Shown: positions 1-8,048, counted from the first letter of the stretch. The stretch is DNA of 13,823 nucleotides from Actinomycetota bacterium (GCA_947475125.1 CANJMX010000029.1:1-13823), one strand, 5' to 3'. Numbers and translations are program-made. The notes: generated by a model not told the origin, from the sequence alone.

Positions 1-942
1 CAGGCCCATACGGGTGACCAGGGGCACCTGGGCGATTGCCAACCCCAGCACGCCGATGGCAACCGTGCCACCGGCGATGATGACCGCACGGCCGGCAGTG
101 GCGACCGCGAGGCCGACGGACCGTTCCACGGGCATCCCCGCGGCCATCTGCTGATCGTGGCGAGTCAGCACGAACAACCCGTAATCGACCGAGACCCCCA
201 AGCCGATCATGGTGGCAATGGCCAGCCCCACGGAGCTGATCGAGGCGAATGACTCGAGCACGATCAGAATGGCTGCGGTCATTGCCACGGCGATAAGCGA
301 CCCCACCACCGGAATGAGCATGGTGATGACCGACCCGAATGCCAGGAGCAGGATGATCATCGCCGCCAGTACGCCCACCAGCACCGAGTAGTCCGGGGCA
401 TCGGCTTCGGCCTGCATTGCGGGCGAGCCGCCGTATTCGACGGTGAGACCGGCGGCGCGGAGCGGGGCGGACGCAGCCTGCAACGCGTCGAGATTCGCCG
501 TTCCAAGGTCCTGCGGTGGTGTGGACCACTGCACCACAAACTGCGCGATGTGCTGGTCGGGGGAAATCTGCGGACCGATCACCGAGAGGACCCCGGGCAC
601 CTTCTTCAGGCGGACTGAGCCAAGGGCAATAGCGGCCTTCGCGCTCGGCGAGGTCACCGGGGTGGTGGGTGAGTACACGACCACGATTCCCTGGGACGCG
701 CCCTGACCGGGGTACGCCTCCTGGATGATGCTGAGCCCCTCTGCCGACCGGACCCCCGGCAGACTCACCGTGTCGTCGGCCTGCCCCCCGAGTGACTGCC
801 CGGTGAGACCAATTGCAATGAGCCCGATGACCCACGCACCAATGATCCACCAGTGATGTCGTGCGCAGAAACGGCCCAATCGGCCGAGGCGCCCATCATC
901 CGGAGGGGCGTCGTTCGGTGTCGGCGATTCCGGGGAGGTCAC
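1..942 (-). CDS. MMPL/RND family membrane transporter, N-terminal part (runs off left edge)
   Basis: The 314 visible residues are the N-terminal half of an MMPL-type RND exporter, a proton-driven inner-membrane transporter that in actinobacteria usually exports lipids or drugs. A short charged N-terminus precedes a first membrane segment (about residues 31-50, WWIIGAWVIGL). A periplasmic loop of about 130 residues follows, then closely packed hydrophobic segments near 185-208, 210-230, 238-260 and 285-308. The segment GLGVSVDYGLFVLTRH (247-262) is the characteristic MMPL motif with the conserved Asp-Tyr pair in the proton-relay helix. The reading frame stays open to base 1, so the C-terminal repeat of the fold lies outside the window. 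The start is uncertain: GTG at 942 is used here, but GTG at 960 is in frame and neither has a clear ribosome binding site. The gene is divergent from the RNA methyltransferase, with about 43 bp between starts. The substrate cannot be told. Confidence 0.88.
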   Translation of the reverse strand, partial: MTSPESPTPNDAPPDDGRLGRLGRFCARHHWWIIGAWVIGLIAIGLTGQSLGGQADDTVSLPGVRSAEGLSIIQEAYPGQGASQGIVVVYSPTTPVTSPSAKAAIALGSVRLKKVPGVLSVIGPQISPDQHIAQFVVQWSTPPQDLGTANLDALQAASAPLRAAGLTVEYGGSPAMQAEADAPDYSVLVGVLAAMIILLLAFGSVITMLIPVVGSLIAVAMTAAILIVLESFASISSVGLAIATMIGLGVSVDYGLFVLTRHDQQMAAGMPVERSVGLAVATAGRAVIIAGGTVAIGVLGLAIAQVPLVTRMGL

Positions 943-985
943 GGCGGCGACATTACACACGCCGGGTACGCGAAGATGACCACCG

Positions 986-1768
986 ATGACCGATCGCGCC
1001 GCCCTCATGGAGTTGTTCCGCGACCTGCGCGGTCACGAGTCGCGCCTGCGGCGTCCACCGCCGGCGGGCGACGGCGCCGTGTTCCTGGCCGAGGGCGTGC
1101 GACTGGTGGAGCGCACGCAGGCCGCTGGCCACGTGCCAAAGGCGCTGATGGTGAACACCGAATATACAAAGGCGCTCCCCGACCTCGACTGCCCCGTCGT
1201 TCGCCTGACCCCAAACGAGATCCAGTCACTCACCGGGTTCGGGGCCGTACGCGACCTGCTGGCCATGTTTCACAGGCCGCCCGATCCAGACCCCGCCAAG
1301 GTCATTCCCGCGGCCCAGCGGGTGCTGGTACTCGAGGGAGTGGCGAACCCGTCAAACGTGGGCACCATCATCCGCAGCGCCGCAGCGCTGGGAGTGGACG
1401 CCACACTGATCGGCCCCGGATCTGGCGACCCGCTGGGACGGCGCGCGCTTCGTACCTCGATGGGTGCGGCACTCGACCATCCATGGGCGGTCAGCGACGA
1501 CCCGCTCGCCACCTGTCGCGAACATGGACTCACCACACTCGCACTCACCCCCGCTCCCGATGCCCTGCCTCTCGCGCACGCCCTCGCGGGGATGGATGGC
1601 AAGCGCGTGGCCCTGTTTCTGGGGGCTGAGGGCCCCGGGCTCGACGATGCCACGCTCCGCGGCGCCGACATCCGCGTGACCATCCCCATGGCAGGGAGTG
1701 TTGACTCGCTCAACGTTGCTGCGGCGGCGGCCATCGCCTGCCACCTGCTTGCGAGCGGTCGCGAGTAG
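986..1768 (+). CDS. TrmH/SpoU-family RNA 2'-O-methyltransferase
   Basis: This 260-residue protein should transfer a methyl group from S-adenosylmethionine to a ribose 2'-OH in tRNA or rRNA. Residues 17-95 form the N-terminal substrate-binding-like domain (HESRLRR ... FLAEGVRLV). The C-terminal SPOUT knot carries all three family motifs: motif 1 at 117-130 (EGVANPSNVGTIIR, with the catalytic-type Asn and Arg), motif 2 at 212-219 (LGAEGPGL) and motif 3 at 233-250 (IPMAGSVDSLNVAAAAAI). Length and domain order match the usual 250-270 residue members of the RlmB/TrmH group. The ATG at 986 gives a full N-terminal domain; no strong Shine-Dalgarno is visible, so short-leader or leaderless translation is possible. 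The stop lies 9 nt before the glutaredoxin start, suggesting one transcript. The exact RNA target cannot be assigned. Confidence 0.93.
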   Translation: MTDRAALMELFRDLRGHESRLRRPPPAGDGAVFLAEGVRLVERTQAAGHVPKALMVNTEYTKALPDLDCPVVRLTPNEIQSLTGFGAVRDLLAMFHRPPDPDPAKVIPAAQRVLVLEGVANPSNVGTIIRSAAALGVDATLIGPGSGDPLGRRALRTSMGAALDHPWAVSDDPLATCREHGLTTLALTPAPDALPLAHALAGMDGKRVALFLGAEGPGLDDATLRGADIRVTIPMAGSVDSLNVAAAAAIACHLLASGRE

Positions 1769-1777
1769 AATCACCCC

Positions 1778-2041
1778 ATGGCTCGGGTCACCGTCTACGC
1801 CACGCCCTTCTGCGTCTACTGCGTGGGTGCCAAGCGCTACCTGCGCCAGCGCGGCATCGCCTACGACGAGGTTCGCATCAACATCATGAGCCCCGGATCC
1901 CGCGACCGGATCCAGGCTGCGAGCGGTGGTGGACGGACCTTCCCCCAGATCGTCATTGACGGGACCCCCATCGGCGGCTTCGACCGGCTCCGCGACCTCG
2001 GGCGTTCCGGTGAATTGGCACGCCGCCTGAGCATGGAATAG
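1778..2041 (+). CDS. glutaredoxin-family thiol-disulfide oxidoreductase
   Basis: This 87-residue protein has the full-length glutaredoxin fold and should reduce disulfides or glutathione/mycothiol-type mixed disulfides in the cytoplasm. The active site is PFCVYC (Cys12, Cys15), a dithiol CxxC of the CPYC type with Pro replaced by Val. The cis-proline motif TFPQIVIDG sits at 54-62 (Pro56), followed by the GGFD glutathione-binding segment at 66-69. The size is that of GrxC/Grx3. It begins 9 nt after the methyltransferase stop and has only a weak Shine-Dalgarno, consistent with translational coupling. Actinobacteria often use mycothiol instead of glutathione, so mycoredoxin activity is an alternative. 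The family is certain, the physiological thiol partner is not. Confidence 0.93.
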   Translation: MARVTVYATPFCVYCVGAKRYLRQRGIAYDEVRINIMSPGSRDRIQAASGGGRTFPQIVIDGTPIGGFDRLRDLGRSGELARRLSME

Positions 2042-2285
2042 ACCCGCGCGCGATGACCGACGCGCAGTGAGGTGACTCTTGAGCGGCTGTACAGACGGCC
2101 TGTGCGGCTCGTCACACACAACCTTTACATTACCTAGACACGCTACCCGTAGGAACGTATGGGATTAGGGATATTCGCCGACCGTTGGGACTTGTCTGTC
2201 GTGAATTTTCGATAGGTTCGGTCCGTTATTCGGTACTGGCTGCACCATCAGCAGGTGCAGGCCCTTCCCTGAAATGGAGCGACCG

Positions 2286-2939
2286 ATGGCCACCGACCAG
2301 CGTCCCGCGCCAGCATCAACTCCTGTGTGGGGCAGTCAGACCACGCGACTCGCCGTGCTTGACGAGTACCCGATCCAGACCGTCGGGCTCGCCACGGCGC
2401 TCGCCGCCAGCGACACCATCCGGGTTGTCCTGTCGGCCACATCAAGCGCTGCCCTCATGGAAGGGCTGCCTGAGGCGAACGCTGATGCGGTGCTCATTGA
2501 GCCGTGGACGCGCAGCCACGATGGCCTCACGACCATCGAGACCATCGTGGCCGACTACCCCGGGATCGTCGTCATCGCGATGTCGCGCCTGTGGGACAAC
2601 AGTCACGTGGCCCGGGCCCTTGAGGCTGGCGCTGCCGGGTACTTGAGCAAGAGCATGAATATCGCGGACTTGCCGGCGATGGTGCGCCACGTGTGTGACG
2701 GCGGAGTGATCCGCCCGCAGCACAACGGCAATGCTCCCGCGGCTGCTGGCCTGACCGCTCGCGAGCGCGAGGTGCTGTCGATGGCCGCCAGGGGACGATC
2801 CAACGCACTCATCGGCGATGAGCTCTTCATCACGGCCCAGACCGTGAAGTTCCATCTGAGCAACGCCTACCGCAAGCTGGGTGTCCAGAACCGCACCGAG
2901 GCCGCGCACGTCGCAGCGCGCCTGGGTATCTGCGACTGA
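2286..2939 (+). CDS. LuxR/NarL-type response regulator with atypical receiver (Glu at phosphoacceptor position)
   Basis: The 217-residue protein has a receiver-like N-terminal domain (about 20-140) and a C-terminal LuxR DNA-binding domain (155-211). LTAREREVLSMAARG and TAQTVKFHLSNAYRKLGV are typical of the GerE helix-turn-helix. In the receiver, the first acidic patch is reduced to one Asp (LAVLDEYP, Asp26) and the usual phosphoacceptor Asp is Glu72 (AVLIEPWTRSHDG). Ser100 and Lys122 (GYLSKS) keep the switch and Lys positions. This suggests a regulator that is not phosphorylated, or that is locked in an active-like state. ATG 2286 is chosen because GGAG at 2276-2279 lies 6 nt upstream; the in-frame ATG at 2274 lacks such a site. 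No histidine kinase is adjacent. It is separated from the glutaredoxin by about 240 bp and ends in a hairpin shared with the converging gene. Confidence 0.9.
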   Translation: MATDQRPAPASTPVWGSQTTRLAVLDEYPIQTVGLATALAASDTIRVVLSATSSAALMEGLPEANADAVLIEPWTRSHDGLTTIETIVADYPGIVVIAMSRLWDNSHVARALEAGAAGYLSKSMNIADLPAMVRHVCDGGVIRPQHNGNAPAAAGLTAREREVLSMAARGRSNALIGDELFITAQTVKFHLSNAYRKLGVQNRTEAAHVAARLGICD

Positions 2940-2981
2940 TCCTGCGCGCCCCCTCCAAAGGGGAGATGGGCGCGCAGGATC
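2938..2981. terminator. bidirectional hairpin terminator between converging genes
   Basis: GATCCTGCGCGCCC (2938-2951) is a perfect 14-bp inverted complement of GGGCGCGCAGGATC (2968-2981), with a 16-nt loop that can form a further small stem. It starts inside the stop codon of the response regulator and ends 11 nt before the stop of the converging binding-protein gene, so it can serve both. No T-tract follows, as is common in actinobacterial terminators. Confidence 0.8.
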
Positions 2982-2992
2982 AGCAGAAGCCC

Positions 2993-4129
2993 CTACGAGA
3001 TGACGACGAACGTGCCCAACGAGTTGACCCGCAGGATCTTCACCGGCACGTTGGGGCGGTTGCCCTGAGTGTCGATGGTGATCTTGCCGGTGGCACCTGC
3101 GAAGTTGGTGGTCTTCTTCAACTGCCTCATCACCGGCGCGTAGGTGGTGGTTCCGGCCTTCTTCCACGCCGCGAACAGGATGTTCGCTGAGTCGTAGGTG
3201 AAGGTGCCCCACGTTCCCGGGTTCTTGTTGAACGTCGCCGTGTACTGCTTGACGTAGTTCTTTGCGGTGGGGAACTGGGTGGGCTCGGGCACACCGCTGA
3301 ACACGCAGGCCTGACTGTCGGCGATGCCCGCGGCAGTGATGAAGCCCGGGTCCTGGTTGGCCAGACCCGCGAAGCACTTGGCCGAACTGCCCGACGACGC
3401 AAACTGCTTGGCGATGAGCGCGCCCTCAGGGAAGTACGTGCTGAGGTACAGCACCGTCGGGTTATCGGCGAGTGCTGCCCTGACCTCTGCTGAGTAATCG
3501 GTCTGACCCTCGGCGACGGGGATCTGGGTAACCAACACGCCCTTCTTCAGCAAATTGGCCTGCAGGCGGTCGGCCATACCCTGGGTGTATGTCGACTGCG
3601 TCACCAGCATGGACACCCGGGTGGGAGCAAATGCGGTGGTGATGTAGTTGAACTCGACCGGCGAGATCTGACTGTTCTTCGGCTGAACCGTGACGCCCTC
3701 GCCGGTGGTGTCGTCGGTGGAGGTGAGCTGCACCGGCACGATCTTGTTCGAGATGTAGAGCGGCAGGTTGAGGACTCCCACCGACGAGTTGTACGGGCCG
3801 ATGACGGCCACACTGCTGCCGGAGATGACCTGCCCCGCCACCTTCTTGGCCAGACTCGGATTCGCCTGGTCATTTGCCTTGACGATGCGGACCTGGCGAC
3901 CAAGTACGCCGCCCCTCGCGTTCACCTGATTCACGGCCAGCTGCACACCGCGCAGCATGTCCTGCCCGTTGGATGCCTGAGCACCGGTCTGTGGGCCCTC
4001 AACGGCGATGAAGATGGGGCCATCAGATGCACCGGGGTTGCCCCCGATGATGCCGGCGGCCATTGCCGGGCTGGCGATGGCGCCGGCCGCGAGCAGGACG
4101 CTGGCGACGGCAAGTTTACGGCGAGCCAT
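2993..4129 (-). CDS. ABC transporter substrate-binding protein, branched-chain amino acid (LivJ/LivK) type
   Basis: The 378-residue protein is a type I periplasmic binding protein that should capture a small ligand (branched-chain amino acid, amide or similar) outside the membrane. It begins with a Sec signal peptide (MARRKLAVASVLLAAGAIA, probable cleavage after PAMA at about residue 24) with no lipobox Cys. The mature part shows the LivJ-like fold: GPQTGAQASNGQDMLRGVQLAVNQVNARGGVLGRQV, then VIGPYNSSVGVLNLPLYISNKIVPV where family members contact ligand. The start at 4129 is supported by GAGGAG ending 4 nt upstream; a longer in-frame start at 4228 would put the signal peptide internally. No LivHMGF permease or ATPase genes adjoin it, so it is an orphan. 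It lies about 150 bp downstream of katG on the same strand and may have its own promoter. Ligand unknown. Confidence 0.9.
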   Translation of the reverse strand: MARRKLAVASVLLAAGAIASPAMAAGIIGGNPGASDGPIFIAVEGPQTGAQASNGQDMLRGVQLAVNQVNARGGVLGRQVRIVKANDQANPSLAKKVAGQVISGSSVAVIGPYNSSVGVLNLPLYISNKIVPVQLTSTDDTTGEGVTVQPKNSQISPVEFNYITTAFAPTRVSMLVTQSTYTQGMADRLQANLLKKGVLVTQIPVAEGQTDYSAEVRAALADNPTVLYLSTYFPEGALIAKQFASSGSSAKCFAGLANQDPGFITAAGIADSQACVFSGVPEPTQFPTAKNYVKQYTATFNKNPGTWGTFTYDSANILFAAWKKAGTTTYAPVMRQLKKTTNFAGATGKITIDTQGNRPNVPVKILRVNSLGTFVVIS

Positions 4130-4276
4130 GGAACTCCTCAATGTGGGGAACCTCGTGCGACAGTCTAGGTGCAGTGGCGACACACCTCGGCGATATAGGG
4201 TGGCGTCACGTCCCCGGATCTCGGACACTTGCTGGTTTCGGCGGCTTAGTGCCGTGCACCCTTCCCCTGCTCCCGA

Positions 4277-6460
4277 TCACACCAGGTCGAACCGGTCCAG
4301 ATTCATCACCTTCACCCAGGCGTTCACGAAGTCGCCCGCGAACTTCTCGCCGGAGTCCGCGCAGGCGTACACCTCGGCCAGGGCCCGAAGCTGCGAGTTC
4401 GACCCGAATACCAGGTCGTTGCGGGTGCCGGTCCAGCGCACCGTGCCCGAGCCGCGGGTGCGACCCTCAAATGCGGTCTCGGCGTCGGACGTGGCCGTCC
4501 ACTCAGTACCCATGTCAAGCAGGTTCACGAAGAAGTCGTTGGTGAGGGCGCCCGGGCGGTCGGTCAGCACCCCGTGCGACGACTGCCCGCTATTGGCGCC
4601 GAGCACGCGCAGGCCGCCCACCAGCACGGTCATCTCGGGTGCCGTGAGCGTGAGCAGGTTTGCACGGTCAACCAGCAGGTACTCGGCCGCCTGAGCGTGG
4701 CCCTGACCCAGATGGTTGCGAAAGCCATCAGTCGTTGGCTCAAGCACCGCGAACGACTCCACATCCGTCTGGTCCTGTGATGCGTCGGTGCGGCCCGCGG
4801 TGAATGGCACCTCCATGCTGTGCCCGGCTTCCCTGGCCGCCTGCTCGATACCGGCGCTACCGCCCAGCACGATGAGATCGGCCAGCGAGATCTTGGTACC
4901 GCCGGCCTGCGCGGCGTTGAACTCGGACTGGATGCCCTCAAGCACGCTCAGCACCTGGGCCAGATGGGACGGGTCGTTCACGGCCCATCCCTTCTGGGGC
5001 TCAAGCCGGATACGGGCGCCATTGGCCCCGCCGCGCTTGTCAGATCCACGGAATGTGGATGCCGACGCCCATGCGGTGGACACCAGCTGCCCCACCGTGA
5101 GACCCGACGCGAGAATGCTCGCCTTCAGCGCCGCGACGTCGTTGGCGCCAACCAGCGGGTGGTCAACGACAGGCACTGGGTCCTGCCACAGCTGTGGCTC
5201 GGCCGGCACCATCGTGCCCAGACCCCGCACGTGCGGGCCCATGTCGCGATGGGTCAACTTGAACCAGGCGCGCGCGAACGCATCTGCGAGCTGGTCGGGG
5301 TGCTCGAGGAACCGCCGCGAGATGACCTCGTAGACCGGGTCCATGCGAAGTGCCATGTCGGCGGTGGTCATCATGGGCGCGTGCGACTTGGAGGGATCAT
5401 GCGCGTCGGGCACCGTGCCCGCGGCCGCGCCGCCCTTGGGAGTCCACTGCTGAGCGCCTGCAGGGCTCTTGGTCAGCTCCCACTCATTGCCGAACAGGAT
5501 CTCGAGGTATGAGTTGTCCCAGGTGATCGGCGTGTTGGTCCACGCACCCTCGACGCCGCTTGAGATGGTGTCGTCACCGCTGCCGGTGCCCATGGTGTTG
5601 TTCCAGCCGAGGCCCTGCTGGTGCATGGGCGCGCCCTCGGGCGCAGGACCCACATACTTGCCCGGGTCGCCAGCGCCGTGTGCCTTGCCGAAGGTGTGGC
5701 CACCGGCCACCAGCGCCACGGTCTCCTCGTCATCCATCGCCATGCGGCGGAAGGTCTCGCGGATATCCACGGCCGACGCCAGCGGGTCGGGATTTCCGTT
5801 GGGGCCCTCGGGGTTGACGTAGATGAGGCCCATCTGCACGGCAGCCAGGGGGTTGGCGAGGTCGCGATCGCCGGTGTAGCGCTGGTCGCCCAGCCACTCG
5901 CGCTCGGCGCCCCAGTTGATGTCCTCCTCGGGCTCCCAGATGTCCTCGCGGCCACCGGCGAAGCCGAAGGTCGCAAAGCCCATGGTCTCGAGCGCACGGT
6001 TGCCCGCGAAGACCATGAGGTCGGCCCACGAGATCTTGCGTCCGTACTTCTGCTTGACGGGCCACAGCAGCCTGCGGGCCTTGTCGAGGCTCACGTTGTC
6101 GGGCCAGCTGTTGAGCGGTGCAAACCGCTGGTTGCCGGTGCCGGCACCGCCGCGACCATCCTGAATGCGGTAGGTGCCCGCGCTGTGCCATGCCATACGG
6201 ATGAAGAAGGGGCCGTAGTGGCCGTAGTCGGCTGGCCACCAGGGCTGCGAGTCGGTCATGAGCGCGTCGACATCACGTGCCAGGGCGTCAAGGTCGAGGG
6301 TCTTGAACTCCGCCGCATAGTCGAAGTCGGGCCCCATGGGATCGGCGGCCGGCGGGTTCTGCTGAAGAATTCGCAGATCGAGCTGGTTGGGCCACCAATC
6401 GCGGTTGGTGGTGCCCTCGTGATTGCCGCCCATTACCGGGCACTTGGCGTCGCTTCCCAT
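4277..6460 (-). CDS. katG: catalase-peroxidase KatG
   Basis: This 727-residue haem enzyme breaks down hydrogen peroxide by catalase and peroxidase reactions and protects against oxidative stress. The N-terminal haem domain has the distal triad Arg88, Trp91, His92 in FFIRMAWHSAGTYR. The residues that form the Met-Tyr-Trp covalent adduct needed for catalase activity are present: Trp91, Tyr214 (GLIYVNPEG) and Met240 (FRRMAMDD). The proximal haem ligand is His255 (VAGGHTFGKAHGAG), and Trp307 stands in GVEGAWTNT. The second, haem-free domain follows, so the two-domain protein is complete and of normal length. The start at 6460 (MGSDAKCPVMGG) is supported by AGGAG 9 nt upstream and by the family's usual N-terminus; an in-frame ATG at 6514 would add 18 unlikely residues. 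No furA or oxyR gene adjoins, unlike in many actinobacteria. Confidence 0.98.
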   Translation of the reverse strand: MGSDAKCPVMGGNHEGTTNRDWWPNQLDLRILQQNPPAADPMGPDFDYAAEFKTLDLDALARDVDALMTDSQPWWPADYGHYGPFFIRMAWHSAGTYRIQDGRGGAGTGNQRFAPLNSWPDNVSLDKARRLLWPVKQKYGRKISWADLMVFAGNRALETMGFATFGFAGGREDIWEPEEDINWGAEREWLGDQRYTGDRDLANPLAAVQMGLIYVNPEGPNGNPDPLASAVDIRETFRRMAMDDEETVALVAGGHTFGKAHGAGDPGKYVGPAPEGAPMHQQGLGWNNTMGTGSGDDTISSGVEGAWTNTPITWDNSYLEILFGNEWELTKSPAGAQQWTPKGGAAAGTVPDAHDPSKSHAPMMTTADMALRMDPVYEVISRRFLEHPDQLADAFARAWFKLTHRDMGPHVRGLGTMVPAEPQLWQDPVPVVDHPLVGANDVAALKASILASGLTVGQLVSTAWASASTFRGSDKRGGANGARIRLEPQKGWAVNDPSHLAQVLSVLEGIQSEFNAAQAGGTKISLADLIVLGGSAGIEQAAREAGHSMEVPFTAGRTDASQDQTDVESFAVLEPTTDGFRNHLGQGHAQAAEYLLVDRANLLTLTAPEMTVLVGGLRVLGANSGQSSHGVLTDRPGALTNDFFVNLLDMGTEWTATSDAETAFEGRTRGSGTVRWTGTRNDLVFGSNSQLRALAEVYACADSGEKFAGDFVNAWVKVMNLDRFDLV

Positions 6461-6729
6461 GACGTGTTCTCCTGTGATGACAACGTGATACTCAGGCGGG
6501 GGAATCGAATGCATCCCGCTCCTGCGATGACCGGGCGGAGGCTAGCGACCGGTCACCCGCGCACCCGGAACAACGGTGGGCGTATCAGGACGGCGGCACC
6601 CGGTTGGTGCGCATATCCTCCCAGCGCGTCTCGCCGCCAGGGCTGACGCGATCACCGCGGGGCGTCGTGGGCACGGTACTGACCACGTCTCACGATCACC
6701 TGCTGATCTCCGAATCGTCAGGTGACCAG

Positions 6730-7152
6730 ATGACCGATGTGCGTACCGCAAATGATGGCTTCTACGTGGCGCTGAATGCCGCCTTCAATGGTGATGCCGC
6801 CCCGATGCACGACGTCTGGTCGCAGGCCGACGACATCACGCTGCTCGGTCCCTTTGGCGGCTGCCTTGTGGGCCCCGCTGACGTGGTGGGACAGTTCGAC
6901 GGTCTGGTGGCTGCGGGGATGGGTGGCCATGTTGAGCCCATCGACGTACGCATCATTCAGGGTGCGGACATCGGCTACGCGTTGGGGGTTGAAGAGGGCC
7001 ACAACATCGTGGGCGGCGAGCGCGTGCCCACGCGGCACCGCTTCACCAGTGCATTCCGCCTTGAGGACGGCCGCTGGCGCATGATCCATCACCACACCGA
7101 CCTTGCACCGAACCTCGGCGAGGTCAGCCGGGCGGCTTCCACCTCCACCTGA
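6730..7152 (+). CDS. SnoaL-like / DUF4440 (NTF2-fold) small protein
   Basis: The 140-residue protein matches the NTF2-like SnoaL/DUF4440 type: an N-terminal helix (FYVALNAAFNGDAAPMHDVW), DDITLLGPFGGCLVGPADV, then strands ending in TSAFRLEDGRWRMIHHHTDLAP. Proteins of this fold range from cyclases and isomerases to ligand-binding proteins without proven activity, so no reaction is assigned. The closing 'GRWRMIHHHTD' strand is typical of the family. The start at 6730 is preferred because AGGTGA sits 4 nt upstream and the upstream 42 codons of the longer frame look non-coding. It is divergent from katG, with about 270 bp between starts, and converges on the decarboxylase-like gene, with a strong hairpin between the stops. 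Confidence 0.82.
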   Translation: MTDVRTANDGFYVALNAAFNGDAAPMHDVWSQADDITLLGPFGGCLVGPADVVGQFDGLVAAGMGGHVEPIDVRIIQGADIGYALGVEEGHNIVGGERVPTRHRFTSAFRLEDGRWRMIHHHTDLAPNLGEVSRAASTST

Positions 7153-7281
7153 CGTATGTGGAGCCGCGGTGGCGATACGCAGAGCGGCAACGCCACGCCG
7201 GGATCGTCACGTGCGCGGCGGAAGTGGACCATTCCGCTGGCCGCAGTCGATCGCCCGACGGCACAGAGGACGGTGGCCACA

Positions 7282-7313
7282 GCTGCACCGGGAGTTCGAC
7301 CTCCCGGTGCAGC
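7282..7313. terminator. hairpin terminator between converging genes
   Basis: GCTGCACCGGGAG (7282-7294) pairs perfectly with CTCCCGGTGCAGC (7301-7313) around a 6-nt loop, TTCGAC. It lies between the stops of the SnoaL-like gene (7152) and the decarboxylase-like gene (7337), 23 nt from the latter, so it most likely ends the minus-strand transcript and may also end the plus-strand one. No T-tract. Confidence 0.75.
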
Positions 7314-7336
7314 CAGGCCGGAACTGCGAGAAATCC

Positions 7337-8011
7337 CTAGGCCGAGACCGGACCCTCTCCACCGGGGTAACAGAAGGCGGCGTCGGGCGAGTAGAAGCCC
7401 CACGTGACCTCGAGGGGGCTCGCCGGGCGCAGCGCGTAGATGGAGTGCGACGGGTCGAGGAACTCCATGTTGGTGACCTCCCAGCCGTCGGCCATCGACG
7501 CCACAAACGGGTACAGGCCGTTGGTGAGCTGCCCATCCACCTTGGTGAGGTAGCTCAACTGGCCGCGACCCACCACGGCGATGTCGTCGGACACCTTTGC
7601 GGTGGTGCGGATGAGGTCCTTGCCGTCCTGCCTGGTGATGGCAGTGAGCACACCGTCGGCGATGGACAGGACCGTCTCGCCACCGGAATGTGCCGGCACA
7701 CCGCGCTCAGCGGCGTAGGCCGTCATGTCGGCGTTTGAGTTGACGTAGTGCGTCCACCAGCGGCCGGGGATGCCCTGAGGCGAGTCCTGGCCCTTGACGT
7801 CAAGGCCGGCGTACGTGAGCGAGTAGGGCTCAAAGCCCGAGGTGTCGTCGCTTGAATCCACGACGTACTGGTTGATGAAGCACTGCGCGTTGTCCGACAG
7901 CGGCAGTTCCGCGGGCACCAGGGCGCGAACGGCGTCCTTATCCTCCGGTACCCAGGTGAAATACAGCATGCGGCTGCGGATGACCATCTGGGGGGCATAG
8001 AGATCTGACAT
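7337..8011 (-). CDS. acetoacetate decarboxylase-like family protein
   Basis: The 224-residue protein resembles the acetoacetate-decarboxylase superfamily in length and layout: an N-terminal segment ending in RALVPAELPL, a central strand region, and a C-terminal VTWGFYSPDAAF segment. Where true decarboxylases carry the Schiff-base Lys in a '(Y)G(Y/F)PKK' segment, this protein appears to have AERGVPAHSGGE (101-112), so the catalytic Lys is probably absent and another reaction or a binding role is likely. This alignment is by eye. The start at 8011 is supported by GGAG 6 nt upstream; an in-frame ATG at 8023 is less likely. It is divergent from the LacI-type regulator, and two palindromes (8035-8048, 8058-8072) lie upstream, so it is probably the regulator's target. 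Confidence 0.6.
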   Translation of the reverse strand: MSDLYAPQMVIRSRMLYFTWVPEDKDAVRALVPAELPLSDNAQCFINQYVVDSSDDTSGFEPYSLTYAGLDVKGQDSPQGIPGRWWTHYVNSNADMTAYAAERGVPAHSGGETVLSIADGVLTAITRQDGKDLIRTTAKVSDDIAVVGRGQLSYLTKVDGQLTNGLYPFVASMADGWEVTNMEFLDPSHSIYALRPASPLEVTWGFYSPDAAFCYPGGEGPVSA

Positions 8012-8034
8012 GTTCCGCTCCATTGGGTAGAGTG

Positions 8035-8048
8035 CCCTAAGTGGTTAG
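8035..8048. promoter_or_regulatory. candidate LacI-family operator 1
   Basis: CCCTAA-GTGG-TTAG holds the inverted repeat CTAA/TTAG. Its centre lies on the GTG start of the regulator and about 31 bp upstream of the decarboxylase-like start. Together with the second site it forms a pair with the shared pattern CCCTAA-N4-TTAG, centres 23 bp apart (about two helical turns). That the LacI-type protein binds here is inferred from position and symmetry. Confidence 0.5.

Noticed and set aside
1352..2119. Long minus-strand frame opposite the methyltransferase and glutaredoxin genes
   Set aside because: The plus-strand genes have complete family motifs; the opposite frame has none and is explained by high GC content.
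2120..2220. Promoter of the response regulator (for example TTGTCT and TAGGTT at 2192 and 2213)
   Set aside because: Spacing is about 15 bp and several equally poor pairs exist, so no site can be chosen.
2274..2285. Earlier ATG (2274) as start of the response regulator
   Set aside because: No Shine-Dalgarno precedes it, while GGAG at 2276-2279 is well placed for ATG 2286.
5621..6646. Long open frame antisense to katG
   Set aside because: It mirrors the codon bias of katG on the other strand, has no ribosome binding site and encodes no recognisable domain.
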